In this document: in pieces, positions 1 to 6,738 of the stretch
Layout of the letters: each line of letters begins with the position of its first letter
How positions within the stretch are numbered: the stretch's first letter is position 1
Source of the DNA: an uncultured Oscillospiraceae bacterium
Lineage (GTDB): Bacteria > Bacillota > Clostridia > Oscillospirales > Oscillospiraceae
Reading direction: 5' to 3'
Assembly: GCA_944385775.1 (NCBI GenBank)
Contig: CALWYM010000096.1
Location: 1-17,979 of the forward strand
Length of the DNA: 17,979 nucleotides
Notes under the pieces: model-generated
The model's database searches: none
What the model was told of the DNA's origin: nothing
What the model saw: the letters and a program-made list of their open reading frames with translations, nothing else
Program-made: the position numbers and the translations under genes

Positions 1-291
1 GTTATCTCCGCTCTTGAGGCGCTGAAAAGACCCTGCAAAGTAAAGATATATACGGACAGCCAGTATATTTCCAACGCCATTAATCTTAAATGGCTTGAAT
101 CGTGGAAGAAAAAGGGCTGGAAGCGCAAGGGCGGCGAGCTTAAAAACATAGAGCTGTGGCAGAGGCTTGACGGGCTTCTCGCGATACATGAAGCGGAGTT
201 TAAGTGGGTAAAAGGTCACGCTGAAAATGAGCTTAATAACCGCTGCGACGAGCTTGCCGTAAAACAGAGAGATATGTACGCCGATATGTGA
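1..291 (+). CDS. rnhA: Ribonuclease HI, C-terminal part (5' end outside window)
   Basis: The frame is open from the first base and gives 96 residues before TGA. Ribonuclease HI cuts the RNA strand of RNA-DNA hybrids in the cytoplasm. The fragment shows the back half of the fold: YTDSQY (residues 21-26) carries the third active-site Asp, a basic Trp-rich helix follows (WLESWKKKGWKRKGG), then KNIELWQRL, and near the end KGHAENELNNRCDELA contains the family's catalytic-loop His and the last metal-binding Asp. The order and spacing match the bacterial RNase HI family. The N-terminal part, with the first two acidic residues, lies before the window. dapA begins 32 bases downstream with no terminator between, so the two may share a transcript. 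Confidence 0.9.
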   Translation, partial: VISALEALKRPCKVKIYTDSQYISNAINLKWLESWKKKGWKRKGGELKNIELWQRLDGLLAIHEAEFKWVKGHAENELNNRCDELAVKQRDMYADM

Positions 292-323
292 CGTCATAAT
301 ATGATAACGGAGGTTAAGTTAAA

Positions 324-1211
324 ATGAAGCATACCATTTTCAAGGGCATAGGCACCGCAATGATTACCCCCATGACGGAAAAGGGAGTTGATTACGATTC
401 CTACGCCGGGCTTATTCAGATGCAGCTTGATGCCGGAATTGACGCTCTTATTGTCTGCGCCACCACAGGTGAGGCTCCCACGCTGACTGATGAGGAGCAT
501 ATTGAAACAATACGTTTTGCGGTAAATGAGGTTAAGGGACGTGTACCGGTAATTGCCGGAACAGGCTCAAACTATACCGAACACGGAATAGAGCTTAGCC
601 GCAAGGCTGAAAAGGTCGGAGCGGACGGTATTCTCTGTGTTACGCCGTACTATAATAAGTGCACCCAGCAGGGACTTGTGGTAAGCTTCAGGAAAATTGC
701 GGACAGCGTAGGTATTCCAATGATAGTATATAATGTACCAAGCCGTACAGGTATGGATATTAAGCCGGATACATACGCAGCCCTTGCCGACCACGACAGA
801 ATCGTGGGTATTAAGGAGGCAAACGGCAACATAAGCTCCGTAGTTGAGACAATGGCAAAATGCGGCGACAGGCTGGACCTTTATTCAGGCAACGACGACC
901 AGATTGTGCCGCTTATGAGTATGGGCGGCGTGGGCTGTATTTCCGTTCTTTCAAATATCCTGCCCAGGGAGACAAAGAAAATCACGGAGCTTTTCTTTTC
1001 CGGGGACGTAGCAGGCGCGGCAGCTCTCCAGTGCAGGTACAAGCCCCTTATAGACGCGCTTTTCTGCGAGACTAATCCGATTCCCGTAAAGGCGGCCTGT
1101 GCCGCAATGGGACTTTGCAAGGATTATCTCCGTCTGCCTCTGACTCCTATGGAGCAGGCAAACAGAGACAAGCTCTTAAGGCTTATGGAAAAGGAAGGAC
1201 TTAATGTATGA
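324..1211 (+). CDS. dapA: 4-hydroxy-tetrahydrodipicolinate synthase
   Basis: A 295-residue protein, the usual length of the family. It condenses pyruvate with aspartate semialdehyde in the cytoplasm, the first committed step towards diaminopimelate and lysine. Visible landmarks are TTGE (47-50, pyruvate-binding Thr residues), VTPYYNK (106-112), YNVPSRTG (136-143, with the catalytic Tyr) and GIKEANGN (162-169), where Lys164 is the Schiff-base lysine. The start is supported by GGAGGT about 9 bases upstream of the ATG. Its stop overlaps the dapB start (ATGA), so the two genes are translationally coupled. The residue before TTGE is Ala, where Gly is common in the family; this looks like a harmless variant. 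Confidence 0.95.
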   Translation: MKHTIFKGIGTAMITPMTEKGVDYDSYAGLIQMQLDAGIDALIVCATTGEAPTLTDEEHIETIRFAVNEVKGRVPVIAGTGSNYTEHGIELSRKAEKVGADGILCVTPYYNKCTQQGLVVSFRKIADSVGIPMIVYNVPSRTGMDIKPDTYAALADHDRIVGIKEANGNISSVVETMAKCGDRLDLYSGNDDQIVPLMSMGGVGCISVLSNILPRETKKITELFFSGDVAGAAALQCRYKPLIDALFCETNPIPVKAACAAMGLCKDYLRLPLTPMEQANRDKLLRLMEKEGLNV

Positions 1212-1939
1212 TAAGAGTTTTGGTTCATGGCGCAAACGGTCATATGGGAAGGCTTCTCTGCAAGCTTATTTCAGAGGATAAGGATTTTGAGCTTGCCGGA
1301 AAGGTGGACCCTAACGGTGAGGACGCCCTTAAAAGCCTTGATGAATTTACGGGTACCTGTGATATGCTGATTGATTTCAGCTTTCACACAACGGCGCCCG
1401 GTATAATAGATTGGGCCCTTAAAAACAATACGGCGGTTATGATTGCAACTACCGGTCATACAGCCGAGGAGAGAGAAAAAATCATCGCGGCTTCGGAGCA
1501 GCTGCCTGTTTTCTATTCCGCCACCATGTCAACTGCGGTTGCCATGCTTGCAAATATGGCAAAGAAGGCTGCCCAGATGTTCCCAGATGCTGATATTGAA
1601 ATTGTTGAGACACATCACAGAAGAAAAATGGACGCTCCCAGCGGTACGGCGCTGCTCATCGCAAATAAAATAAGGGAAGCCCGTGTGGGTGCTGAGATTG
1701 TGGAGGGTCGCAGCGGAATTTCAAAGAGAGGGGAAAATGAAATCGGTATATCTTCTCTCAGACTGGGAAATATCCCCGGTACGCATGAGGTAATATTAAA
1801 CACGGGAAATCAGCAGATTACTCTTAAGCACGAGGCATTTGACCGCTCACTTTTTGCCGATGGTGCCATGGTCGCCGCCCGGTTCCTGTACGGAAAGCCT
1901 GCCGGACTGTACGATATGTACTCAATTTTTAAAGATTGA
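1208..1939 (+). CDS. dapB: 4-hydroxy-tetrahydrodipicolinate reductase
   Basis: A 243-residue protein that reduces the DapA product with NAD(P)H, the second step of the diaminopimelate branch. The N-terminal Rossmann motif GANGHMG is at residues 8-14. IDFSFHTT and the ATTGHT segment line the cofactor and substrate site. The family signature HHRRKMDAPSGTA (136-148) contains the catalytic His136/His137 and Lys140. The gene overlaps dapA by four bases, so the ribosome binding site lies inside dapA (AAGGAAGGAC shortly before the ATG). No other lysine genes follow; after dapB there is a hairpin terminator and then an unrelated operon with its own promoter. Confidence 0.95.
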   Translation: MIRVLVHGANGHMGRLLCKLISEDKDFELAGKVDPNGEDALKSLDEFTGTCDMLIDFSFHTTAPGIIDWALKNNTAVMIATTGHTAEEREKIIAASEQLPVFYSATMSTAVAMLANMAKKAAQMFPDADIEIVETHHRRKMDAPSGTALLIANKIREARVGAEIVEGRSGISKRGENEIGISSLRLGNIPGTHEVILNTGNQQITLKHEAFDRSLFADGAMVAARFLYGKPAGLYDMYSIFKD

Positions 1940-1971
1940 AATGGCGTATTTGTGTAATAAAACCGGAAAGT

Positions 1972-1995
1972 AATACCTTTAATCGGTATTTTTTC
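1972..1995 (+). terminator. Rho-independent terminator after dapAB
   Basis: A hairpin AATACC / GGTATT with a seven-base loop is followed directly by a run of T (six T counting the stem end, then C). The stem is short and AT-rich, so termination may be partial. It sits 32 bases after the dapB stop and before the promoter of the next operon. Confidence 0.6.
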
Positions 1996-2054
1996 TTATA
2001 TATTAAAATTAAACAAATATACATTAAAATCGTTAAAAAATTTTGAATTTATTA

Positions 2055-2083
2055 TTGCAATACTTGAATTTTCGTAGTATATT
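2055..2083 (+). promoter_or_regulatory. Sigma-A type promoter of the decarboxylase operon
   Basis: TTGCAA at 2055-2060 and TATATT at 2078-2083 are separated by exactly 17 bases. The flanks are very AT-rich. Transcription would start near 2089-2091, at the first base of a folded leader. This is a sequence-based prediction only. Confidence 0.7.
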
Positions 2084-2087
2084 GTAT

Positions 2088-2235
2088 GGTGAAACTCAGT
2101 GGACAGCATTATCGAGCTTCACCATATAGACCGGATTTACCGGCGTAGAGAAGCTTTGGATCATTGTGGTCCGGGCTTAGTTTACCTATTGACCCACTTA
2201 AGATTATAGTGAAGGAAATCAGAAACTAGGAGGAA
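2088..2235 (+). promoter_or_regulatory. Structured 5' leader RNA of the decarboxylase operon, class unrecognised
   Basis: About 150 bases separate the predicted transcription start from the oadA-type start codon, and they fold into consecutive elements. Stem 1 pairs 2088-2097 with 2114-2123 (nine pairs, one A-C mismatch). Hairpin 2 is CCGG/CCGG at 2131-2143. Hairpin 3 pairs 2151-2160 with 2170-2178, with a nine-base loop, two G-U pairs and one bulge. TAGTTT (2178-2183) can also pair with AAACTA (2223-2228), which touches the ribosome binding site AGGAGG (2228-2233). No T-tract terminator is present, so control, if any, would act on translation. I do not recognise a known riboswitch class here. 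Confidence 0.45.
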
Positions 2236-2243
2236 GTAACTGT

Positions 2244-3644
2244 ATGAAGAAAGTTCAGTTAACAGAAACAGTTCTGAGAGACGCAAACCAGTCACTTATG
2301 GCAACCCGTCTCCCGTACTCTGATTATGAGGACATCCTTTCCACAATGGATAAGGTTGGATACTACTCTGTGGAGTGCTGGGGCGGCGCGACTTTTGACT
2401 CCTGCCTGCGTTATCTTGGAGAAGATCCCTGGGAGAGACTTAGAAAACTGAGAAAGAATCTCCCCAACACCAAGCTGCAGATGCTTCTGCGTGGACAGAA
2501 CCTGCTGGGATATAAGCACTACCATGACGATGTTGTTGAGAAGTTCGTAGAGCTCTCCATTAAAAACGGTATTGATGTAATCCGTATTTTTGATGCTCTT
2601 AACGATTTCCGTAACATTAAGACTGCTCTTGAGGCAACAAAGAAGTACGCTACAAAGAACACTGTGGCATCAGGCTGCATCTCCTACACCCAGAGCCCTG
2701 TTCATACCGTTGATAAGTATGTTCAGATGTGCAAGGAGCTTCAGAGCATGGGCTTTGATACCATCTGCCTTAAGGATATGGCAGGAACCATGACTCCATA
2801 TGAGGCTGAGAACCTTATTAAGGGTATTAAGGACGCTGTCGGCGATATTCCGCTGATTCTCCATACCCACTGCACTACCGGTATGGCATATATGACCATC
2901 TTCAGAGCAATCGAGTCCGGTGTTGACGTTGTTGATACCGCCACCTCCTGCTTCTCCAATGGTACAAGCCAGCCTGCTACCGAGACAGTTCACTACGCTC
3001 TGGAGCAGTACGGCATTGAGACCGGTCTTAACGAGGATCTTATGAATAAGGTCAACGATTTCTTCAAGCCCGTAAAGCAGAAGTATATTGATAATGGTCT
3101 TATTAACCCCAAGAGCATGGCTACCGATTCTCAGGCCCTTGTTTACAAGGTACCGGGCGGAATGCTCTCCAACATGATTGCAAACCTTAAGGATATGAAC
3201 GCTCTCGATAAGTTTGACGAGGCACTCCTTGAGATTCCTAACGTCCGTAAGGACCTTGGTTATCCTCCGCTTGTAACTCCTCTGAGCCAGATGGTTGGTA
3301 ACCAGGCAGTTGTCAACGTGCTCATGGGCGAGCGCTATAAGCAGATTTCCAACGAGGTTAAAAATTACTTTAAGGGTGAGTACGGTATTGCTCCGGCTCC
3401 GGTTTCAAAGGAGCTTCAGGAAAAGATCCTCGGCAAGGGCGGAGAGCCTGTTGACTGCCGTATTGAGGACTCAAAGCGTACAGGCAAGGAGTTCGAGGAT
3501 GCAAAGGCTGCCCTCGGCGATCTTGCAGAGAGCGAAGAGGACATTATGAGCTATATCTGCTATCCCCAGCAGGCTGAGAAGTTCTTTAAGGACCGCAGAG
3601 CCAAAGAGGAAAACTGCGTCAAGTACTCCATCACTGAAGCTTAA
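2244..3644 (+). CDS. oadA: Oxaloacetate decarboxylase alpha-type subunit (carboxyltransferase, no biotin domain)
   Basis: A 466-residue protein. The TIM-barrel carboxyltransferase domain spans roughly residues 1-290 and is followed by the conserved PYC/OADA domain (about 300-430). LRDANQS (11-17) holds the metal-binding Asp13; LKDMAG (176-181) gives Lys177, the lysine that is carboxylated in this family; HTHC (207-210) gives the two metal-ligand His residues. It moves the carboxyl group of oxaloacetate to biotin on the carrier encoded two genes downstream. Full-length enterobacterial OadA carries its own biotin domain; here the protein stops before it. The neighbouring membrane subunits favour a sodium-pump decarboxylase over pyruvate carboxylase subunit B, which has the same fold. 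The ribosome site AGGAGG is 10 bases upstream. Codons are strongly biased (AAG, CTT, GTT), which suggests high expression. Confidence 0.88.
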   Translation: MKKVQLTETVLRDANQSLMATRLPYSDYEDILSTMDKVGYYSVECWGGATFDSCLRYLGEDPWERLRKLRKNLPNTKLQMLLRGQNLLGYKHYHDDVVEKFVELSIKNGIDVIRIFDALNDFRNIKTALEATKKYATKNTVASGCISYTQSPVHTVDKYVQMCKELQSMGFDTICLKDMAGTMTPYEAENLIKGIKDAVGDIPLILHTHCTTGMAYMTIFRAIESGVDVVDTATSCFSNGTSQPATETVHYALEQYGIETGLNEDLMNKVNDFFKPVKQKYIDNGLINPKSMATDSQALVYKVPGGMLSNMIANLKDMNALDKFDEALLEIPNVRKDLGYPPLVTPLSQMVGNQAVVNVLMGERYKQISNEVKNYFKGEYGIAPAPVSKELQEKILGKGGEPVDCRIEDSKRTGKEFEDAKAALGDLAESEEDIMSYICYPQQAEKFFKDRRAKEENCVKYSITEA

Positions 3645-3658
3645 GGAGGTAAAGATAT

Positions 3659-4033
3659 ATGCCTTTACTTGCTACTCAGGCTAGCGGATCGAAAATATCC
3701 ATTGGCGAGGCTTTTGTCGACGGTGTAATGGGTTATATAATTGTTTTTATCGGTCTTGCCATGCTTATGATTGTGGTCATGGTTTTCTCTAAAATCATGG
3801 AGAATAAGAATAAAACCAAGGCGGAAACCCAGGCTCCTTCCGCACCGGCTGCACCTGCGCCGGCTGCTGCTCCTGCGGCAAAGAATACTAAGCTTGCTCC
3901 CGGTACTGCCGGCGAGATCAAGCTTTACGGTACCTCCCCAAAGGATGCTGCCATTATAATGGCTATCGTTGCCAACCAGATGGGCAAGCCGCTTAACGAG
4001 CTGCGTTTTAAGTCTATTAAGGAGGTTAAGTAA
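3659..4033 (+). CDS. oadG: Sodium-pump decarboxylase gamma-type small membrane subunit
   Basis: A 124-residue protein with one membrane segment (about residues 23-43, VMGYIIVFIGLAMLM onward), then a charged stretch (ENKNKTK), an Ala/Pro linker (about 57-76) and a C-terminal domain (EIKLYGTSPKDAAIIMAIVANQMG) of the kind found on clostridial OadG-like proteins. In the family this subunit holds the peripheral carboxyltransferase on the membrane channel subunit and helps assembly. The ribosome site AAGGAGGT overlaps the upstream stop codon and leaves 14 bases between the genes. The gene lies between the carboxyltransferase and biotin-carrier genes. The family assignment rests on topology, size and position, because this subunit is poorly conserved in sequence. 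Confidence 0.8.
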   Translation: MPLLATQASGSKISIGEAFVDGVMGYIIVFIGLAMLMIVVMVFSKIMENKNKTKAETQAPSAPAAPAPAAAPAAKNTKLAPGTAGEIKLYGTSPKDAAIIMAIVANQMGKPLNELRFKSIKEVK

Positions 4034-4035
4034 AC

Positions 4036-4479
4036 ATGAAATACAAAGTAACTATAAACGGCAGAACCTACGAGGTTGAGGTTGAAGCCGGTGAAGCTAT
4101 GGTAGTTGACGAATATGAGGCATATGCTCCGGCACCGGCTGCTCCCGCAGCTCCTGCCGCCGCACCTGCACCGGCCGCCGCACCTGCACCGGCTGCTGCA
4201 CCTGCCGCTGCTTCCGCACCGGCTGCCGCTCCCGCTGCTGCGCCTGCCGCCGCTCCTACCGCTGCCGGCGAGGTCGTTTCCTCACCTATGCCGGGTACAA
4301 TTGTAAGAATTGAGGTCTCCGTTGGTCAGACCGTTAAGGCCGGTGACACTCTGCTTATTCTTGAAGCAATGAAGATGGAAAACGAGATAGCATCCCCCAA
4401 GGACGGAACTATTGCTGAGATCGTTACTACCAAGGGCTCATCAGTTGAGACAGGTACTCCTCTTGTTGTAATCGCATAA
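4036..4479 (+). CDS. Biotin carboxyl carrier protein of the decarboxylase
   Basis: A 147-residue protein in three parts: a short N-terminal segment (MKYKVTINGRTYEVEVE) typical of these carriers, an Ala/Pro-rich linker (about 31-77) and a biotinyl domain (about 79-147). Lys113 in EAMKMENE is the residue that receives biotin. SSPMPGTIVRIEV and the C-terminal LVVIA match the swinging domain of methylmalonyl-CoA, glutaconyl-CoA and oxaloacetate decarboxylases (the GcdC/MmdC kind). It carries CO2 from the carboxyltransferase to the membrane subunit. It starts two bases after the previous stop, and its ribosome site AGGAGG lies inside that gene, so translation is coupled. I leave the symbol blank because naming of the separate carrier varies. 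Confidence 0.92.
   Translation: MKYKVTINGRTYEVEVEAGEAMVVDEYEAYAPAPAAPAAPAAAPAPAAAPAPAAAPAAASAPAAAPAAAPAAAPTAAGEVVSSPMPGTIVRIEVSVGQTVKAGDTLLILEAMKMENEIASPKDGTIAEIVTTKGSSVETGTPLVVIA
4123..4266 (+). repeat. Ala/Pro codon repeat encoding the flexible linker of the biotin carrier
   Basis: Imperfect repeats of GCN and CCN codons (units such as CCTGCACCGGCTGCT) encode runs of A-P-A and A-A-A-P. They give the hinge that lets the biotin arm move. A shorter stretch of the same kind lies in the preceding gene near 3826-3885. The repeats are degenerate at third positions, so they are conserved as protein rather than as recent DNA duplications. Confidence 0.7.
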
Positions 4480-4491
4480 GGAGGCCGGCAG

Positions 4492-5694
4492 ATGAACGCA
4501 TTAGAAACTTTAGAGGCCTTGTGGGCAGATTCAGGCTTTGCCTCATTTTTCGTTGGTGACGGCTGGAAAAGCGTCGTAATGATCGGCGTAGCCTGCCTGC
4601 TTCTGTACCTGGGCATTGTCAAGCAGTTCGAGCCCCTGCTGCTTGTGGGTATCGCTTTTGGATGCCTGCTCACAAACCTTCCCGGAGCAAATCTCTATCA
4701 GCCTGAGTTGTGGGACGAATTTATTGATTCAGCAAGTCCTTATTATCACAGCTACGGTCACATTATGGCAAACGGCGGTCTTATCGACCTTTTGTATATA
4801 GGCGTTAAGGCTGGTCTTTATCCGTCCCTTATCTTTATGGGAATTGGAGCAATGACAGACTTCGGTCCTCTGATTGCCGATCCTAAGAGCCTTCTTTTGG
4901 GCGCTGCCGCTCAGTTCGGCGTGTTCTTTGCATTCTTCGGCGCAGTTATTCTCGGCTTCACCGGAAACCAGGCTTCAGCCATTGGTATAATCGGCGGCGC
5001 TGACGGTCCTACCGCAATTCTTGTTACGACACGTCTTGCCCCTGAGCTTCTGGGAGCTATTGCTATTGCTGCGTACTCCTACATGGCTCTTATCCCAATG
5101 ATTCAGCCGCCTATTATGAAGCTTCTTACAACAGATAAGGAGCGTAAGGTCAGAATGGTTCAGCAGAGAGCCGTTTCCAAGACTGAGAAGATTATGTTCC
5201 CGGTTCTTGTTTCAGGCTTTATTATCCTTCTTCTGCCTGATACCGCTCCTCTTATAGGAAGCCTTATGTTCGGAAATCTCCTTCGTGAGACCGGTGTGAC
5301 AGAGCGTCTTTCCGATACCGCTCAGAACGCCCTTATGAACATAATCACACTGTTCCTTGGAATCAGCGTTGGTGCAACAACCGTTGCTTCCAGATTCCTT
5401 ACAGTCGAGACCCTTAAGATTATCGGACTTGGACTTATCGCTTTCGCCTTCTCCACCGTTGGAGGAGTTATTGGCGGAAAGGTTCTTTACAAGATTTCCG
5501 GCGGTAAGATCAATCCTCTTATCGGTTCAGCCGGTGTTTCCGCTGTTCCTATGGCAGCCCGTGTATCTCAGATCGTTGGTCAGAAGTATGACCCCTCCAA
5601 CTATCTGCTTATGCACGCCATGGGTCCAAACGTTGCCGGCGTTATCGGCTCCGCCATTGCGGCAGGTTTCCTGCTTAAGGTGTTCGGCGCCTGA
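4492..5694 (+). CDS. oadB: Sodium-translocating decarboxylase beta subunit
   Basis: A 400-residue, very hydrophobic protein with many predicted membrane segments. It carries the family signature GNQASAIGIIGGADGPTAI; Asp171 in GADGP corresponds to the membrane Asp that is essential for sodium transport in the OadB/MmdB/GcdB family. It decarboxylates carboxybiotin and uses the energy to move Na+ out of the cell. A second conserved segment near the C-terminus (INPLIGSAGVSAVPMAARV, then GPNVAGVIGSAIAAG) is also typical. The ribosome site AAGGAGG lies just after the carrier stop, 12 bases separate the genes, and a strong terminator follows. It is the last gene of the operon. Substrate identity (oxaloacetate) is inferred from the alpha-type partner, because beta subunits are shared among several decarboxylases. 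Confidence 0.93.
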   Translation: MNALETLEALWADSGFASFFVGDGWKSVVMIGVACLLLYLGIVKQFEPLLLVGIAFGCLLTNLPGANLYQPELWDEFIDSASPYYHSYGHIMANGGLIDLLYIGVKAGLYPSLIFMGIGAMTDFGPLIADPKSLLLGAAAQFGVFFAFFGAVILGFTGNQASAIGIIGGADGPTAILVTTRLAPELLGAIAIAAYSYMALIPMIQPPIMKLLTTDKERKVRMVQQRAVSKTEKIMFPVLVSGFIILLLPDTAPLIGSLMFGNLLRETGVTERLSDTAQNALMNIITLFLGISVGATTVASRFLTVETLKIIGLGLIAFAFSTVGGVIGGKVLYKISGGKINPLIGSAGVSAVPMAARVSQIVGQKYDPSNYLLMHAMGPNVAGVIGSAIAAGFLLKVFGA

Positions 5695-5708
5695 TTACAG
5701 ACATAATA

Positions 5709-5747
5709 AACTCCACAGCTTTACGAGAAGCTGTGGAGTTTTTATTT
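5709..5747 (+). terminator. Strong terminator of the decarboxylase operon
   Basis: A perfect 13-base-pair stem (AACTCCACAGCTT with AAGCTGTGGAGTT), a six-base loop and then TTTTTATTT. It begins 14 bases after the oadB stop. Confidence 0.93.
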
Positions 5748-5790
5748 CGCCGCGGTCACGACTAAAAGAGATTTTTACATAAATACAGAT

Positions 5791-5824
5791 AAAACTCCCC
5801 AAAAACAGCAGGTTTTGGGGAGTT
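5791..5824 (-). terminator. Terminator of the dnaX-ybaB-GNAT operon
   Basis: A perfect 12-base-pair stem (5793-5804 with 5813-5824) and an eight-base loop. Read on the minus strand it follows the GNAT stop by four bases and ends in a T run (AGTTTTATC). The two operons converge here, and each has its own terminator within about 115 bases. Confidence 0.85.
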
Positions 5825-5828
5825 AAAA

Positions 5829-6359
5829 TTATATATAGCTTTTGAAATTTTCCGGCGTTAGTTCATAGTCTACGGTGGATTGGATCTGACCCAGCTGGTT
5901 TTTCCAGCAGTCAATGTTTACACGAAGTTTTTTAAAGCCAAGAGACTCATAGACGTGCTGAGCCCGAAGGTTATCAAGGTTAGTATCCAGAACAATTTTA
6001 GAAATCCCTAAATCCCCGAAGAGGCTGCTTATTACCATGGAAAGAAGCTTTTTGCCATAACCTTTGTTTTGCTGAGTAGCATCGCATATTTTAATACCGA
6101 GTGATGCTGTGGCGCTGTTTTCAGTTACGGAGTAACTCATCTCTCCGGCAGCTGCGCCGTCAATTTCTATAATGAGCCTTCGCTGGGTATTATCAGTGTC
6201 GGTTTTAATCTGACCTGCTATTTTTTCCGCCGTTGTACCGAGACCAAGAGGAAATCCGGCGTGAGCCATTACAGAGCCGTCATTCCACCAGCGGCAGAGA
6301 GTTTCGCAGTCGGAAGCCTCCGCGTTTCGTACAGTAAGATTTTCGTATGTGAGATACAT
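5829..6359 (-). CDS. GNAT-family N-acetyltransferase (RimJ/RimL type)
   Basis: A 176-residue protein with the GNAT fold. The N-terminal part (LTVRNAEASDCETLCRWWND) matches the start of RimJ/RimL-like acetyltransferases. The acetyl-CoA binding loop is QQNKGYGKKLL in the middle, and the C-terminal NLRAQHVYESLGFKKL is the usual last helix and strand. The substrate cannot be told from sequence; proteins, small amines and antibiotics are all possible for the family. It starts six bases after ybaB with no visible Shine-Dalgarno, so it probably depends on translational coupling. In many Firmicutes recR occupies this place after ybaB, and it is not in this window. Confidence 0.85.
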   Translation of the reverse strand: MYLTYENLTVRNAEASDCETLCRWWNDGSVMAHAGFPLGLGTTAEKIAGQIKTDTDNTQRRLIIEIDGAAAGEMSYSVTENSATASLGIKICDATQQNKGYGKKLLSMVISSLFGDLGISKIVLDTNLDNLRAQHVYESLGFKKLRVNIDCWKNQLGQIQSTVDYELTPENFKSYI

Positions 6360-6365
6360 ATAAAA

Positions 6366-6719
6366 TCAGAATCCCAGGTTAAGTCCGCCTGTAAGCTTTC
6401 CCATAGTCTGAGTCATCTCGTCAGAGGCTTTTTTCATTGCCTCGTTAATGGCGGCAATAATAGCGTCGGAAATCATCTCCACGTCCTCGGCGCTTTCAGC
6501 CTCAATAACCGCGCTTTCGTCAATTTCAAGAGAGAGAATCTCACGTTTTCCGTTTACCTTTACAGTGACCATTCCGCCGCCTGAGGAAGCGGAAAATTCC
6601 TTATTTTCGACTTCTTCCTGCATTTTAAGCATTTCCTGCTGCATTTTCTGAGCCTGCTTAATCATGTTCATATTCATGCCGCCGCCCATGCGACCGCCGG
6701 GAAATCCGCCTTTTGCCAT
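6366..6719 (-). CDS. ybaB: YbaB/EbfC family nucleoid-associated protein
   Basis: A 117-residue protein, slightly longer than the usual 100-110 because of a Gly/Met-rich N-terminus (GGFPGGRMGGGMNMN). The core shows the family pattern: a helix rich in M, Q and K (IKQAQKMQQEMLKMQEEVENKE), then VTVKVNGKREILSLEIDE and a C-terminal helical part. Family members form dimers that bind DNA, but their cellular role is not settled. The gene lies 19 bases after dnaX, the standard dnaX-ybaB arrangement. The ribosome site AAGGAG is nine bases before the ATG. Confidence 0.93.
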   Translation of the reverse strand: MAKGGFPGGRMGGGMNMNMIKQAQKMQQEMLKMQEEVENKEFSASSGGGMVTVKVNGKREILSLEIDESAVIEAESAEDVEMISDAIIAAINEAMKKASDEMTQTMGKLTGGLNLGF

Positions 6720-6738
6720 AATTTATTCTCCTTTATCC

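Noticed and set aside
283..300. TGACGTCA palindrome just after the rnhA stop
   Set aside because: It is an eight-base palindrome without a promoter context and too short to support an operator.
4106..4306. Leu/Pro/His-rich frame in the Ala/Pro repeat
   Set aside because: It is the +1 reading of the GCN/CCN linker repeats of the biotin carrier.
5357..5782. Plus-strand frame of 141 codons overlapping the end of oadB
   Set aside because: It is a shifted-frame reading of oadB that runs through the operon terminator; Leu/Ser/Pro richness comes from the CTT/TCC codon bias of oadB.
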